Positions 8,901 to 17,849 of a DNA stretch of 38,891 nucleotides are shown in pieces. A model generated the notes under the pieces. That model worked only from the letters and a program-made list of their open reading frames with translations, searched no databases and had not been told where the DNA came from. The stretch's first letter is position 1, and each line of letters opens with the position of its first letter. A program made the translations under genes and the position numbers. The DNA lies in IMG/VR virus record IMGVR_UViG_3300021513_000012, positions 1-38,891 of that record, one strand, 5' to 3'. This DNA is from a virus.

Positions 8901-11900
8901 CGTGGTAGTGAGGTCTTAGACCTCCCTCTTTCTGCGGCAGAAGTGCAAGAAAAGTACAACAACCTGAACGAATTCTCTCAAGAGCAATTAGCCGACGCAT
9001 CCAAGTCCGCGCTGTTATTGAAACGACTAACGGGTTCAGATTACAACATATTGAAACGACAGCTTGGGCAGCGCACCCAGACCGAGCAGCAGCAAGCCGT
9101 TGCCGAGGAGCTACATCAGAACGTATATTCATATCGCCAGGCCAGCAAGGCGATCCCCGATCCCCACCTGGCTGCTGCCGTGGAGATGTTGGCTACCGCC
9201 TCTGCCAAGAGGGGATATGGTGAGCGCGTCATCGAGAACGGCAAGCTCACATATCGCTACTCCAAGGGGCGGCCCGCGTCTGTAATGACCATCTTCAAAA
9301 ACGTCTTCAGGGAACTTACGCAAGCCAAGGGTGCAACTGGCGAATACGTATTCGACACCAACGACCTTGCCTCGCTATTTGCCACAGACAAGAACCAGCA
9401 AGCCGTAGCAGAATATGGCGAAGCACTACGCCGCAATCCCAACCTGGCCTTCGAGTACGCGCCTGGCAAAGTGCTCTCTGGCGAGAACTGGCTAGACACA
9501 ATGCTTAGCACCCCGATGGGGCAAACACTTTTGGGCAAGGTACAAAATACACAATGGCCCAAAACCCCCCGGTCGTGGTTGGGATCCGGCATCTCCAAAG
9601 AACAAGAGGTTGCGGTTCAGGAACAAGCCGCGCTTTATCGGGCCATTCAAAAGGAATACAGCAAACAGCCGGTCTCTCCTGCCACCCGTGCCAGGGCAGA
9701 CATGGTGATTCGGAAACGCCGGGAAGAAGATGAGAAGTACTATGAGCCTTTTTGGACAGAACCCAAGGACAAAGAACGCCCCAATATTCTGCCTAAGGCC
9801 GAAATTAACCTAGCCAAGAAACAGAAACCGGCCCCAGCTACTGCACCCGAACAACCCACACGAGAAGCAACCCAAACCGCTCCGTCCGAGAAACAGCCCA
9901 CGCAAGAGCCAGATTCGACCGCCACGTCCAAACAACCCCCGCGAGAAGCGGCCCAGACTACTCCGTCCGAGAAACAGCCCACACAGAAGTCAGATTCAGT
10001 CGCCGCGCCCGGGCCGCAAGCGACACGGAAACCAATCACCGTCACCGAACCACTAGCAATGCCTGAGCCGGGACATCTTCCCCAGGTTCCCCTAGGCATA
10101 AATATGGCGCGGGCCTCTGGGGTACACCTGGCGGCCCCGGCCGAGCGATCCACCGAGGCCCCTCCGGCTACCCCAATCAATTTTGCAACACCACCGCAAG
10201 AAGAATCACCAGTGGAAGTAAGCGAAGTAAGTGGAATACCCGATCCGGGCCTGACAACACCACCATCGGAGTACGAGCGAGCGTTACAAGACGAGGGGCA
10301 CGATGCCCCACCACCGATAACGAAAGCACAGCGGGAAGCACGCAGAGTAAAAGCCGCCGGAAATACCGCTGGGACAATTGAGAATCAGCTCCGCTCCGCT
10401 GGAATTAATAGCGTCGGAGAGGGGCTAGCTAGCCTGGCCGGACTTCTCGGCAACAATCCCTCCGCCCAAGCAGCGCAGGGGCTAGTCACCTTCAACAAAC
10501 TCGGCGCAACCGCTGGTGAGCTAATCAAAGCCATCGAGCAGTGGACTGGCGGCATAATTAAGGGCTACGACGCCACCAAAGGCATGACCGAGGAACAGCT
10601 CAAGCATATTAGCCTGCTCAAAACAGCGCGTGACACACTCAAGAGAGAAATGTCTGTTTCCAACCTTGCCCTGCAGCAAGAGGGCCTAAAGGAACAAGAT
10701 ATTGCCGCCCTGCAAAAGCGCAATGAGCGAGCAGACATGGCACTCAGCAAACTCAGCAAAGTTATTGCTCCGTGGCTAGATACCGGAATTGCCCAGGCCA
10801 CCGCGCAAGTAAGCAATGAGAGAGTGGCCGAGATAACCCGGCGCATGATGGGTGGTGGTGGCCCCGGGGACGGTGGTGGTGGCCCCGAGGGTGGCCCCGG
10901 CATACTTGGGCAAGCTTGGGCTGGTGCTGGCCGCATAGGGACAAAACTAATGAGCGGGTGGAGCCTGATGCAACTCAACCGCATCTGGGGCCTCACCGGT
11001 GGTGCCACAATTGCAGACATGCCCATAGCCGCGCAGCAGGAAATGGCAGCATCCCAGGCGGCCATGGCTGGTCAGCCTGGCGTTTCTGCTCCACTGGGCA
11101 CTGTGGCGCGCGGGCTGCTGTCTACCCAAGCCAGACAAGCTGCCTATCGAGGCACAGTAGGACGCACTGCCTACCAAGCCTATGGCGGTGGCATGGGTGC
11201 CATGACCTCACCCACCATGGGCGGAGCGATGGGCTTGGCCGGTATACCAATTGGATTGGGTGCTGTATCTGGGATAGTCGCTGGTTGGGCCGGGCTACCC
11301 GCATGGGGCGGGCTAGCAGCGGCAGGCCCTGTCGGCCTGGCAGTAGGTGGTGCCGCTGCACTCTACGGCGCGGTGAACTACGTACAAGAAGTAAACCGCA
11401 CGGACCTGACTGCGGCGACCGCGCTAAATAGCACCAACTGGTTTGAGCGAACAGCCGCGCAGGCAACCATGGGGGGGGGGAGCCCCGATGAGCGCATGCG
11501 GCAACTTCAAAGCGCGGCAACACACATGTCCCCTGAATACGAATATACTCCGCCCGCCCAGCTCGCCACGGACACGCGCACGGGGCGTGTTCAGCAGCTC
11601 GCGGCTCGGATTGCCAGCGGCAAGATGTCTGGTATGGACATCCAAGAACGCACCGCCACCATGCGCAGCTTCTATGCCAACAAAATTGCCGAGGGCGGCG
11701 CACTGAACGAGAAACTGGGCTACCTGGGAGAAGAGCAGTTCCTCTCTGGCGCAGGGCAGTACATGGCTTACATAGACGAGACAAACCTGAACACCATGGC
11801 TGCCGACCCCATGCTTGAGGCACTGGCGCGTGGCGACGTGAACGCCCAGCAACTAGGCAACCTTTCCCTTGCCTTTGGTGGTAGAGGGACTGACATACAA

Positions 11901-13481
11901 CATGGCTACGGCATAATCGGTGGCGAGAATGGACTTACGCCTACCCAGGCCGCCATAGGCATGACAGTTTCCAACAAGTACATGCAACCGCTCACATTTG
12001 GCCCCCACGCCGCCATGAGCCGTAGCGCAGCGGGCGCGCTGTTCGAGAAAATGGGAAGGATGGGGATAGGGGAAGAGGGCACCCGATTCGGCGATCTGTT
12101 GACCGCCGCCGCCAGTGGCGACATAGAGACCGTGGCCTGGGCTATGGACCAGAGTGGGCTCGGCGCGATGAAGCCCGCCGAGCTGCCCATGCAGGCAACG
12201 TCTGCGGGTCGTATGCTGGCCCTGTACCGGCAGCGCCTCTACCAGACACGACAGCGCGATGAGAGCCGCTCTTATCAGCAAATACAATTTGGTCTACGCC
12301 AACAGGGGATAGACCTGTCCTACCAGGGAGCCATGGCCCAGGCAGGCATACAAATGCAACGCCTGCAACTTAGCTACCGGCAGACCATGGGGGACGAACC
12401 TGGTACCCCTGATGGTTATGTGGGACGCTTCGGGTGGCGCGAGCAGCAGATGGCCCTACAACAGAGCCAATTCATGAGCAACTGGGCCTTACAAGGGGCC
12501 ATGATGGGAGAAAACCAGAGCTGGCAACGCACCCAGCAAGCCTGGCAGGGTCAGGCCATAGAGCGCAACTGGCAACGCACCCAGGCACAGCGCGGCTGGG
12601 AAGACACCGCGATTGAGCAAGGGCAAGAACGCCAGGGAGTACAGTACGGCTGGCAGATACAAGGACTACAAATCAGCCAGGAAATGGCCGGAATCTCTCG
12701 TGCTGGCACGCGGGCCGGCTGGGCCTATGGTGAGGAGCGCGGCGCGCTACAGTTCGGCTGGCAACAAGAGGACATCACCGAGAACATCCGGTATGCCTCA
12801 GGCCGCCAGCGTAAGCAGCTAATAACACAACAAGAGCGCACCACCACACTCTACAACATGGAACAGGGCCAGGCGTCTGCCGCCAAGGATCGCCAGGAAG
12901 AAATCTGGGACCTAGAAGACAAACGCTTCGACATACGGCGCGAGCAAATAGAACAGCAGCAGAAATGGGCCGAGGAAGACTTTGCCACTAGCAAAGAACA
13001 CCGCGACGAAAAGCGCAAGTGGGAAGACGAAGATCACAAAACCGCTAAAGACCACCTGAACGAGCAGAAGAAACACACCGAGGCCATCGCCAGCTTGCAA
13101 AACAAGCAACACGCGCAATCGCTTGCCAACTACGTGGCTAGCCACTCTCTTCAGATGGCGCAGATGGCAGAAGAGAAGAGGGCATTCACAGAACAGCATG
13201 ACCTCAACATCAAAGCGGCGGGTATCAGTGCTGGGCTAGCTGCTCAGCAGCGCGACCTGGCCCAAGAAGGCTTGGACGCAGCGATCAAGCACCAGGGAGT
13301 CATGAACACACTGGCCGACGCACAGAGCCAGCTTGCTTTTGAGGAAAGCGTGCGGATGCTGCAATGGATCAACTTCATACGCGACAACATTCCTCATCTA
13401 TTAGAAGACATGGTGCGCAAAGAAATGGCGAACTACACACCAGACCCCATAGAACTACCCGTACACGTAGGACCGAGGTGA
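5934..13481 (+). CDS. Tape measure protein with RNA-polymerase-like N-terminal half
   Basis: 2515 residues; the start is ATG 5934, seven bases after GGAGG, rather than the upstream ATG at 5874. The C-terminal part is a classical tape measure: a glycine/alanine-rich hydrophobic segment (about 1761-1816), then a Gln/Trp/Arg-rich region and long coiled coil (about 2100-2455). A Pro-rich linker with an 81-bp tandem repeat occupies about 1285-1460. The first 1250 residues are unlike ordinary tape measures. They contain PGLIKGMSTYK (K397, K403), ATLRLYANNAQTSPGNKGGTSR (K490), TGYPGTGRDFEIG (near 900) and VSPLLAEALGRDFDLDPAM (D941, D943, D945). These resemble, in the correct order, beta- and beta-prime-subunit RNA polymerase motifs (GNKG and HPL..A..[9 protein letters not shown]). 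The Arg of the beta-prime RxP motif is not obvious and Gly of DFDGD is Leu, so activity is uncertain. Tape measure is firm; the polymerase part is an inference. Confidence 0.8.
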   Translation: MGRSNYSAAEINAALAATTREDQERILRQQEWVSTHASVVQDILAARKARIISRRAKGVKQPPVIPQPKQPGGVPSAPVPSQGVTPHEVPFGSPEALHADPWFGRVKALNLGELDPTLRDKMYQSYISFGGIPTSNVAEQLQTLYGSRLEPYFQAARDSREQSDAPSNRGDLINEALGGSSQQTVAEDYGAWQEVLPPNRLSDWQGLIESSLPKARELTEKQRAQAWQAWGLGDRPQNEARGVIQEIERGQRPLLPINPTNLAAEFRRNIGEPVETDKYGNDIVKPGWIQVGRTQYPIDVLTEYYQGIHGPGGGLMFKGDPTDPVMGAKAMKQMGNTIRPNAGWVPVDASGKSLLEPEEIGLGKAGQHDIGMRVHAFVVFGETGEKGQMAVRPGLIKGMSTYKTVRVPIASDIDIEKLSLARPGSVWEQGDVSLAGGLSPIDFGLGRKVSQVTLENIGLVAGEEGDKYKNYLTATLRLYANNAQTSPGNKGGTSRHQLYPDPILDELGFEALVSAKYLENVPQNYFANRPAEFARALGLGGADATEEELATLGRQASWNAETSQRAADYFFNTILPRDMTEILVPTVIPASQLYRYENVIDPSQEPLDLGDGKLLIQRRMRGIDAENFSLKIPMRSYPGKKNYVSDEQIREMARYDTEGAAQLRAQADAQDAARISLIEAAARTADPKLERPDLVDFRGKDRTTYENIMDTARQRAAAVGGPWKKEMGEEYIPADILAKNFWEVAAESEIGGKQIYMGAAGVLMSPQAILHQMSGQGALHAGGTSSKMAKAAYDYFANVDSKDREIRSRAIKSSLLAIGEQQKMATSPKAIKQLHGAMHSPNVFSGIFRADSSIAPNEVYLPDKFIFKALGVTRQEDKDRLLKQMQSGSEEKIGAYVTGYPGTGRDFEIGKLSVRFMSQYKGEQAMGPIVSPLLAEALGRDFDLDPAMAILTGKLQANPDTGQFFMKDRPQIASVTDITRMALEMRKRGRGSEVLDLPLSAAEVQEKYNNLNEFSQEQLADASKSALLLKRLTGSDYNILKRQLGQRTQTEQQQAVAEELHQNVYSYRQASKAIPDPHLAAAVEMLATASAKRGYGERVIENGKLTYRYSKGRPASVMTIFKNVFRELTQAKGATGEYVFDTNDLASLFATDKNQQAVAEYGEALRRNPNLAFEYAPGKVLSGENWLDTMLSTPMGQTLLGKVQNTQWPKTPRSWLGSGISKEQEVAVQEQAALYRAIQKEYSKQPVSPATRARADMVIRKRREEDEKYYEPFWTEPKDKERPNILPKAEINLAKKQKPAPATAPEQPTREATQTAPSEKQPTQEPDSTATSKQPPREAAQTTPSEKQPTQKSDSVAAPGPQATRKPITVTEPLAMPEPGHLPQVPLGINMARASGVHLAAPAERSTEAPPATPINFATPPQEESPVEVSEVSGIPDPGLTTPPSEYERALQDEGHDAPPPITKAQREARRVKAAGNTAGTIENQLRSAGINSVGEGLASLAGLLGNNPSAQAAQGLVTFNKLGATAGELIKAIEQWTGGIIKGYDATKGMTEEQLKHISLLKTARDTLKREMSVSNLALQQEGLKEQDIAALQKRNERADMALSKLSKVIAPWLDTGIAQATAQVSNERVAEITRRMMGGGGPGDGGGGPEGGPGILGQAWAGAGRIGTKLMSGWSLMQLNRIWGLTGGATIADMPIAAQQEMAASQAAMAGQPGVSAPLGTVARGLLSTQARQAAYRGTVGRTAYQAYGGGMGAMTSPTMGGAMGLAGIPIGLGAVSGIVAGWAGLPAWGGLAAAGPVGLAVGGAAALYGAVNYVQEVNRTDLTAATALNSTNWFERTAAQATMGGGSPDERMRQLQSAATHMSPEYEYTPPAQLATDTRTGRVQQLAARIASGKMSGMDIQERTATMRSFYANKIAEGGALNEKLGYLGEEQFLSGAGQYMAYIDETNLNTMAADPMLEALARGDVNAQQLGNLSLAFGGRGTDIQHGYGIIGGENGLTPTQAAIGMTVSNKYMQPLTFGPHAAMSRSAAGALFEKMGRMGIGEEGTRFGDLLTAAASGDIETVAWAMDQSGLGAMKPAELPMQATSAGRMLALYRQRLYQTRQRDESRSYQQIQFGLRQQGIDLSYQGAMAQAGIQMQRLQLSYRQTMGDEPGTPDGYVGRFGWREQQMALQQSQFMSNWALQGAMMGENQSWQRTQQAWQGQAIERNWQRTQAQRGWEDTAIEQGQERQGVQYGWQIQGLQISQEMAGISRAGTRAGWAYGEERGALQFGWQQEDITENIRYASGRQRKQLITQQERTTTLYNMEQGQASAAKDRQEEIWDLEDKRFDIRREQIEQQQKWAEEDFATSKEHRDEKRKWEDEDHKTAKDHLNEQKKHTEAIASLQNKQHAQSLANYVASHSLQMAQMAEEKRAFTEQHDLNIKAAGISAGLAAQQRDLAQEGLDAAIKHQGVMNTLADAQSQLAFEESVRMLQWINFIRDNIPHLLEDMVRKEMANYTPDPIELPVHVGPR
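8930..8942. repeat. Dispersed palindrome TTCTGC-S-GCAGAA, copy 2
   Basis: Exact copy, centre G, inside the tape measure gene just after the DFDLD region. It reads S-A-A-E, a different frame from copies 1 and 3. Confidence 0.85.
9852..10013 (+). repeat. 81-bp imperfect tandem repeat (2 units) in the tape measure gene
   Basis: Units 9852-9932 and 9933-10013 encode two related 27-residue blocks beginning QPTREATQTAPSEKQPTQ and QPPREAAQTTPSEKQPTQ. The repeat lies in the Pro/Thr/Ser/Gln-rich linker between the RNA-polymerase-like half and the membrane/coiled-coil half. Such linkers change length easily by recombination. Confidence 0.7.
11471..11480 (+). repeat. G10 homopolymer in the tape measure gene
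   Basis: Ten consecutive G bases encode M-G-G-G-S within an intact frame. It lies near the end of the hydrophobic region. A single-base slip here would truncate the protein, so it is either a mutational hotspot, a contingency tract or a place to check read quality. Confidence 0.7.
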
Positions 13482-13488
13482 ACACACA

Positions 13489-13896
13489 GTGAGCAATAGC
13501 TATATCGTGCTAACAGACAGCGTGGGCAACGCATACCGGTTTACGGTCACGCTGAAGGGCTACCGGCCCAGTATGATCAAGTCGGACAAGATCAGCCAGA
13601 CCATTACCGGCAAGCTCGTGAACCAGATCGGCGTGGTGACTAGGACGTGGATGTACCGGCTGAAAGCTCCTGCCACCGCCACACCGCCCAACGGTACACT
13701 GGCGGATCTCAAAGCGCTCTTCACGCTAGACGACCCCAATGGCACACCCAACAACATCATCACGCTCACTGACATCGATGGCAGCTCACACAGCGTGTAC
13801 TTGGTGGGGGAGTTGACGCCACAGCTACAAAGCTATGACCTATCCACCAGCCCTAGCTACGTAGTACTCAAAATGATGGAAACGACAGCCATATGA
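13489..13896 (+). CDS. Putative distal tail protein
   Basis: 135 residues, starting at GTG 13489 with GAGGTG nine bases upstream. The small, beta-rich protein (SYIVLTDSVGNAYRFTVTLKG, NIITLTDIDGSSHSVYLVGEL, SYVVLKMMETTAI) reads like a tail-tip beta-sandwich. It lies directly after the tape measure gene, where distal tail (Dit-like) proteins are normally encoded, but it is shorter than most Dit proteins. The stop overlaps the next start (ATGA). The role is inferred from position. Confidence 0.5.
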   Translation: MSNSYIVLTDSVGNAYRFTVTLKGYRPSMIKSDKISQTITGKLVNQIGVVTRTWMYRLKAPATATPPNGTLADLKALFTLDDPNGTPNNIITLTDIDGSSHSVYLVGELTPQLQSYDLSTSPSYVVLKMMETTAI

Positions 13897-16800
13897 GAAA
13901 CGTAACGCCAGACCAGTTAGCCGCAATGGTGTCGCAGAATACAAAACCAGTATCCCACGTCGTCTTTCGTGATGTGCAAGCGCGCTGGACACTCAAGCAC
14001 TCGTACACACTAACCAACTACAGCCAGAGCCAGCCCTACGGAGTAGCCCCCTACGCAGCAGTGGACTCATGTTATTACAACGGCTACATCTACAAGGTAT
14101 GGCGAGACAACAACGTTCCTTATGGACTACGCTGGCTCAAAGTAAATGTCGACACGCTGGCTTCTACCACGGGTTCGTATTCTGTGGGTAGCCACAGTGG
14201 CTACAACATTCAAAGAATGTCCCTGGTGAATAACCAGGTTTACTACATGTACGATGACGGCACGCATAACTACATATACGGATACGACATAGATACTGCC
14301 ACCAACACCAAGGTCAGCAGCGCTGTGTACTGGCCGCAAAAAGTGTCTCTGGCGGTGACAGATGCCACGTCCCCGAACGGACGCAGGCACTATGTATTTG
14401 GCCCCGTATCTATCGTTGGCGGTGACAGCTATCGTTTCACCATCCAGTGCGAGTCTGGCACCGGCACCGGCTATGAAACACGCATGACATTACTAAGCTT
14501 CATTGTCGACAAGGAATTTATGTATAGCGGCAATGTCACCTGGTTTGACGCGGCCACCTCTGAAGACGGCAGCTACGATGTAGTTATTTTTAACTCTGTC
14601 GACGGTGGTTCTCCCAAAGCGATGATAGTAGACATAGACGCTGACGGCACACTTGTCGGCAAGTCGGGCGTCTGGCCCATCATACCAGCAGACATAGTGG
14701 ACAACTATACCTTCTTCCGGCTGGGTTGGCTCAAGCGCATCGGTGACACATTCTACGCCACGGGCCGGGCCGGACGAGGCGGCAGCACTGGTCTACATGC
14801 GCAGTCCTGGGATGTTGTCGTGCGTAGCAAGGATGGGATTCACTGGACCATGGACAGATACCAGTACCTCTCTGAAGACATCGGCCACGGCCCAGTCATG
14901 GCTCACACCACAGCAGACCGCATGTTCTTGATGGTGGTCGGCGATCTGTACGAGAGTCCTCAAAACTACCTCTTTGGTGGTGATCCTGCCGTCTCCAAGA
15001 TAACGGCAACCGCCGGCATCAGGTCTTGGAACTATAACAAGGGTCTAAATGCCGTGGACAGCGGAAGCATCACACTCGATAACACCAACAAGGACTACGA
15101 CGGCTTGCGACCTGGTTGGTGGGCCTTTCTCTATGGTGGTTTCAACGACGAGGAATTACTGTTGGCTACCATGAGCATCGACACCATCGACACATCTTTT
15201 GCCAGCGGGCAAGACCGATGCTCTCTTAGGCTACGTGGTACTGCCATGAAGTCGCTCGCCGACTGGGCCTCAGACCAGGATTGGCAATGGCTCAGTGGGA
15301 TTCGGCACTACGAAGACTGCGATAACATTGGTGGTCTTTACACCATCAACGGCGAGGCTCTCTCTGCACCACCCGACGAACCGGCGGTAGTTTATAGCGA
15401 AGACGGCATGATGAGTAACCCTGCCTTCCTAGAGTATGATGATGTGGGAGTGCATTACAACAAGGCCCGTGGCATTAGTCTCGATCTGACTACAGTAGGC
15501 AAAATCACTGGCGACCATTATGTTAGCGCCGACTTCTGCGATTATGGACAGCTGGCTCTCTGTGCTGGTTCAGACGGCTCCGCAGACATTCCACCGGGGT
15601 CAAGTTGTGGTGTGCTTACCAATGTGATTGACAAGGATAACTTTTGGGTCTCTGCTTACAACTTCCATGACATCACCCATAAGCTGTGGCAGGTGAAGGC
15701 TGGCGTGTGGAGCAACAAGAAAGACATCACCGTACCCTCTGCAGCCGTGACTTGGCGCAACAATCACAAAGACGGCGTAGACGGCGACCCGTATGCCAGA
15801 GTCTATTACAACCTCGGCGGACAATACATCACCACAGGCATAATCCTAGGGCCAGATCAACTAGAAACCACCAGAGACTATGGCGACGTTGACAGAGGCA
15901 CTGACCAGATTACCAGAGAGAGCCTTTTTGTTGGTGATATATTGGCAACGGGCGACACATTTGACAGCGGAAAAGTCGGTGTGATGCTAGCCAACGACAT
16001 GCCCACTGCCGACATATACATTGCCAAACACCTTTGGCGGCAAGGGATGACCGGAGAAGACAACAAGCTGCAAGACGGCTATATGCGCAGCTTGCATGAC
16101 TGGACGAAACCATCTGGTGGCTACGACGACGAAACACACGTGCTGTCCGCCGCTGAAAAGGTAAGGACATCTCTCTCTCGTCTGGTGAGCGGAACACGAC
16201 TGCGAATAGATGACGAAAGCGTCAACCTCTATAACGTCCCGCCAGACGACAGGTCTGGTTGCTACAAGGTGAGCGCCGTGACTGAAACCGAGGTACAAAG
16301 CCCGCAGCGACACACACAAAGCGGTGGCGGCGAAGACTGGGCTGCCAGTTACTACATAGCATACATTCTAACCGGAAAATCTCAAGGATGCAGTTGTGTA
16401 TTCCAGGCAAGTGAGTGGGTGGACAGCCCTAGCCCCGGTTACACCAGATTCTACGATACTGGCTCTGCGGCCCCCGACTTTAGAGATGTGTTTGATGTTG
16501 ATGATAAATTTGTCATGTTGCCCTGGCCCAACATCGACCGGCCCAACAGAACCGATGCCGCAGGCTATCAGACCATCGAAATGAGAACCGATGGCATAGG
16601 CGTCGGAGATGTAATAGTCTACGAACATGAGCAGGAATACAATCTGGACTTTGTAGCCAAAGACCTGGCGGCGAAGGCGGGCGTCCTAGATGTTTGTGGC
16701 GCCGCTACAGATGATGACACAGACACCACTTACTCTCAGCAAGTACACATAAATGATGGGCTGGTCAAGACGCACGAGTTCAGGGCCATAGACGAAACAG

Positions 16801-17849
16801 CACACGTGAACTGGGATGCCAATGTTACCTGGGACGTTGTTATGCACAACGCCGCCAGAGGAACACAGCGCAACCTGATGTTTGCATTTCTGCGGCAGAA
16901 GCACGACGCCAAGCTGCTAACCACTGACTTGTTGCCTGGTGCTATTGGCATGATAGTGGATGTAGTGATTGACACACTCCCCTCACCAGTAGCCTGGCAC
17001 ATGTACCTCTACGACACCTATGCTGCTGACGGCCCCATTCTGCGCGACTACACCACCGGTACATTGACCAACGCGTCACTCAAGAACCCCGCCGACGTGC
17101 GCGTGGTCAAGCGTGGTCGGCATGTGTCAGTGTATTTCAACAATAGTTACTTGGGTAGTGTAACCTCACGCCCCATCAGCTCAGTATATGCAGCCGAGGC
17201 CACCGGGCACGTGTACCACGACGAGGTCTGGAACGGCTCATCGTATCTTCACGTCGGCTCCATCCACGACGTGCTCGCCACAGTGAAAATACTCGAACTC
17301 AACGACTATGTAGACAACCTGATTCTAGACCAGCGCATGAGCGCGCAGGCGGGAATGTCTAGACTATTCCAGGACAAACGCATCTATCTATCGGCCACAC
17401 CAGATGAGACCCTACGCATATCCAGGTTTACCACCCGTGATACCACCGAGACGGCAGGAGATCTATTTCTCGCCAATGACAGAGTGCTGCGTGACCGCGT
17501 GCCCACCCATGTGCGCGCCATTGGTGAAGAAGTTAGTGACTACATCGACCACACTGCCGCCGCCGAACGCGGAGTGCTTTTTATGAGCATCAATACACCC
17601 ACGTTGGAGGAGGAGGAGGCATACCAGGAAGCGCGGCGTCTAGTACTGGACGCGGCGGGCGAAGCTGATACAATGAACCCGAACATGGCAGGTAGACTAC
17701 ACTGGGAACCAGGAGACAAACTACCCATCAGTTACACAGACCTCAAAGGTACCGTGGTAGCTGATGACTACTTGATTGTGGGGCTGAATACGACCCACAA
17801 CCTCACAGGACTTACCACACAAGCGCGAGTGCGCAGGCTGGTGACATGA
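13893..17849 (+). CDS. Tail tip / baseplate hub protein with a LamG-like domain
   Basis: 1318 residues. The N-terminus (MRNVTPDQLAAMVSQNTKPVSHVVF) is followed by a long beta-repeat region with many Trp/Tyr strands that could be a propeller (about 30-370). A central region (VSKITATAGIRSWNYNKGLNAVDSGSITLDNTNKDYDGL) resembles phage tail hub modules. A jellyroll or LamG-like segment lies at about 970-1100 (WDVVMHNAARGTQ, VRVVKRGRHVSVYFNNSYLG). The C-terminus (GDKLPISYTDLKGTVVADDYLIVGLNTTH) resembles the closing barrel of tail hub proteins. It is overlapped by one base-pair step at both ends (ATGA), indicating one coupled tail-tip operon. Likely roles are tube closure and receptor contact. Domain calls are by eye. 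Confidence 0.6.
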   Translation: MRNVTPDQLAAMVSQNTKPVSHVVFRDVQARWTLKHSYTLTNYSQSQPYGVAPYAAVDSCYYNGYIYKVWRDNNVPYGLRWLKVNVDTLASTTGSYSVGSHSGYNIQRMSLVNNQVYYMYDDGTHNYIYGYDIDTATNTKVSSAVYWPQKVSLAVTDATSPNGRRHYVFGPVSIVGGDSYRFTIQCESGTGTGYETRMTLLSFIVDKEFMYSGNVTWFDAATSEDGSYDVVIFNSVDGGSPKAMIVDIDADGTLVGKSGVWPIIPADIVDNYTFFRLGWLKRIGDTFYATGRAGRGGSTGLHAQSWDVVVRSKDGIHWTMDRYQYLSEDIGHGPVMAHTTADRMFLMVVGDLYESPQNYLFGGDPAVSKITATAGIRSWNYNKGLNAVDSGSITLDNTNKDYDGLRPGWWAFLYGGFNDEELLLATMSIDTIDTSFASGQDRCSLRLRGTAMKSLADWASDQDWQWLSGIRHYEDCDNIGGLYTINGEALSAPPDEPAVVYSEDGMMSNPAFLEYDDVGVHYNKARGISLDLTTVGKITGDHYVSADFCDYGQLALCAGSDGSADIPPGSSCGVLTNVIDKDNFWVSAYNFHDITHKLWQVKAGVWSNKKDITVPSAAVTWRNNHKDGVDGDPYARVYYNLGGQYITTGIILGPDQLETTRDYGDVDRGTDQITRESLFVGDILATGDTFDSGKVGVMLANDMPTADIYIAKHLWRQGMTGEDNKLQDGYMRSLHDWTKPSGGYDDETHVLSAAEKVRTSLSRLVSGTRLRIDDESVNLYNVPPDDRSGCYKVSAVTETEVQSPQRHTQSGGGEDWAASYYIAYILTGKSQGCSCVFQASEWVDSPSPGYTRFYDTGSAAPDFRDVFDVDDKFVMLPWPNIDRPNRTDAAGYQTIEMRTDGIGVGDVIVYEHEQEYNLDFVAKDLAAKAGVLDVCGAATDDDTDTTYSQQVHINDGLVKTHEFRAIDETAHVNWDANVTWDVVMHNAARGTQRNLMFAFLRQKHDAKLLTTDLLPGAIGMIVDVVIDTLPSPVAWHMYLYDTYAADGPILRDYTTGTLTNASLKNPADVRVVKRGRHVSVYFNNSYLGSVTSRPISSVYAAEATGHVYHDEVWNGSSYLHVGSIHDVLATVKILELNDYVDNLILDQRMSAQAGMSRLFQDKRIYLSATPDETLRISRFTTRDTTETAGDLFLANDRVLRDRVPTHVRAIGEEVSDYIDHTAAAERGVLFMSINTPTLEEEEAYQEARRLVLDAAGEADTMNPNMAGRLHWEPGDKLPISYTDLKGTVVADDYLIVGLNTTHNLTGLTTQARVRRLVT
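16888..16900. repeat. Dispersed palindrome TTCTGC-S-GCAGAA, copy 3
   Basis: Exact copy, centre G, within the tail hub gene, read as L-R-Q-K. Confidence 0.85.

Noticed and set aside
10565-11823. Antisense frames opposite the tape measure gene
   Set aside because: GC-rich shadow frames rich in Arg/Pro/Cys; no supporting signals.
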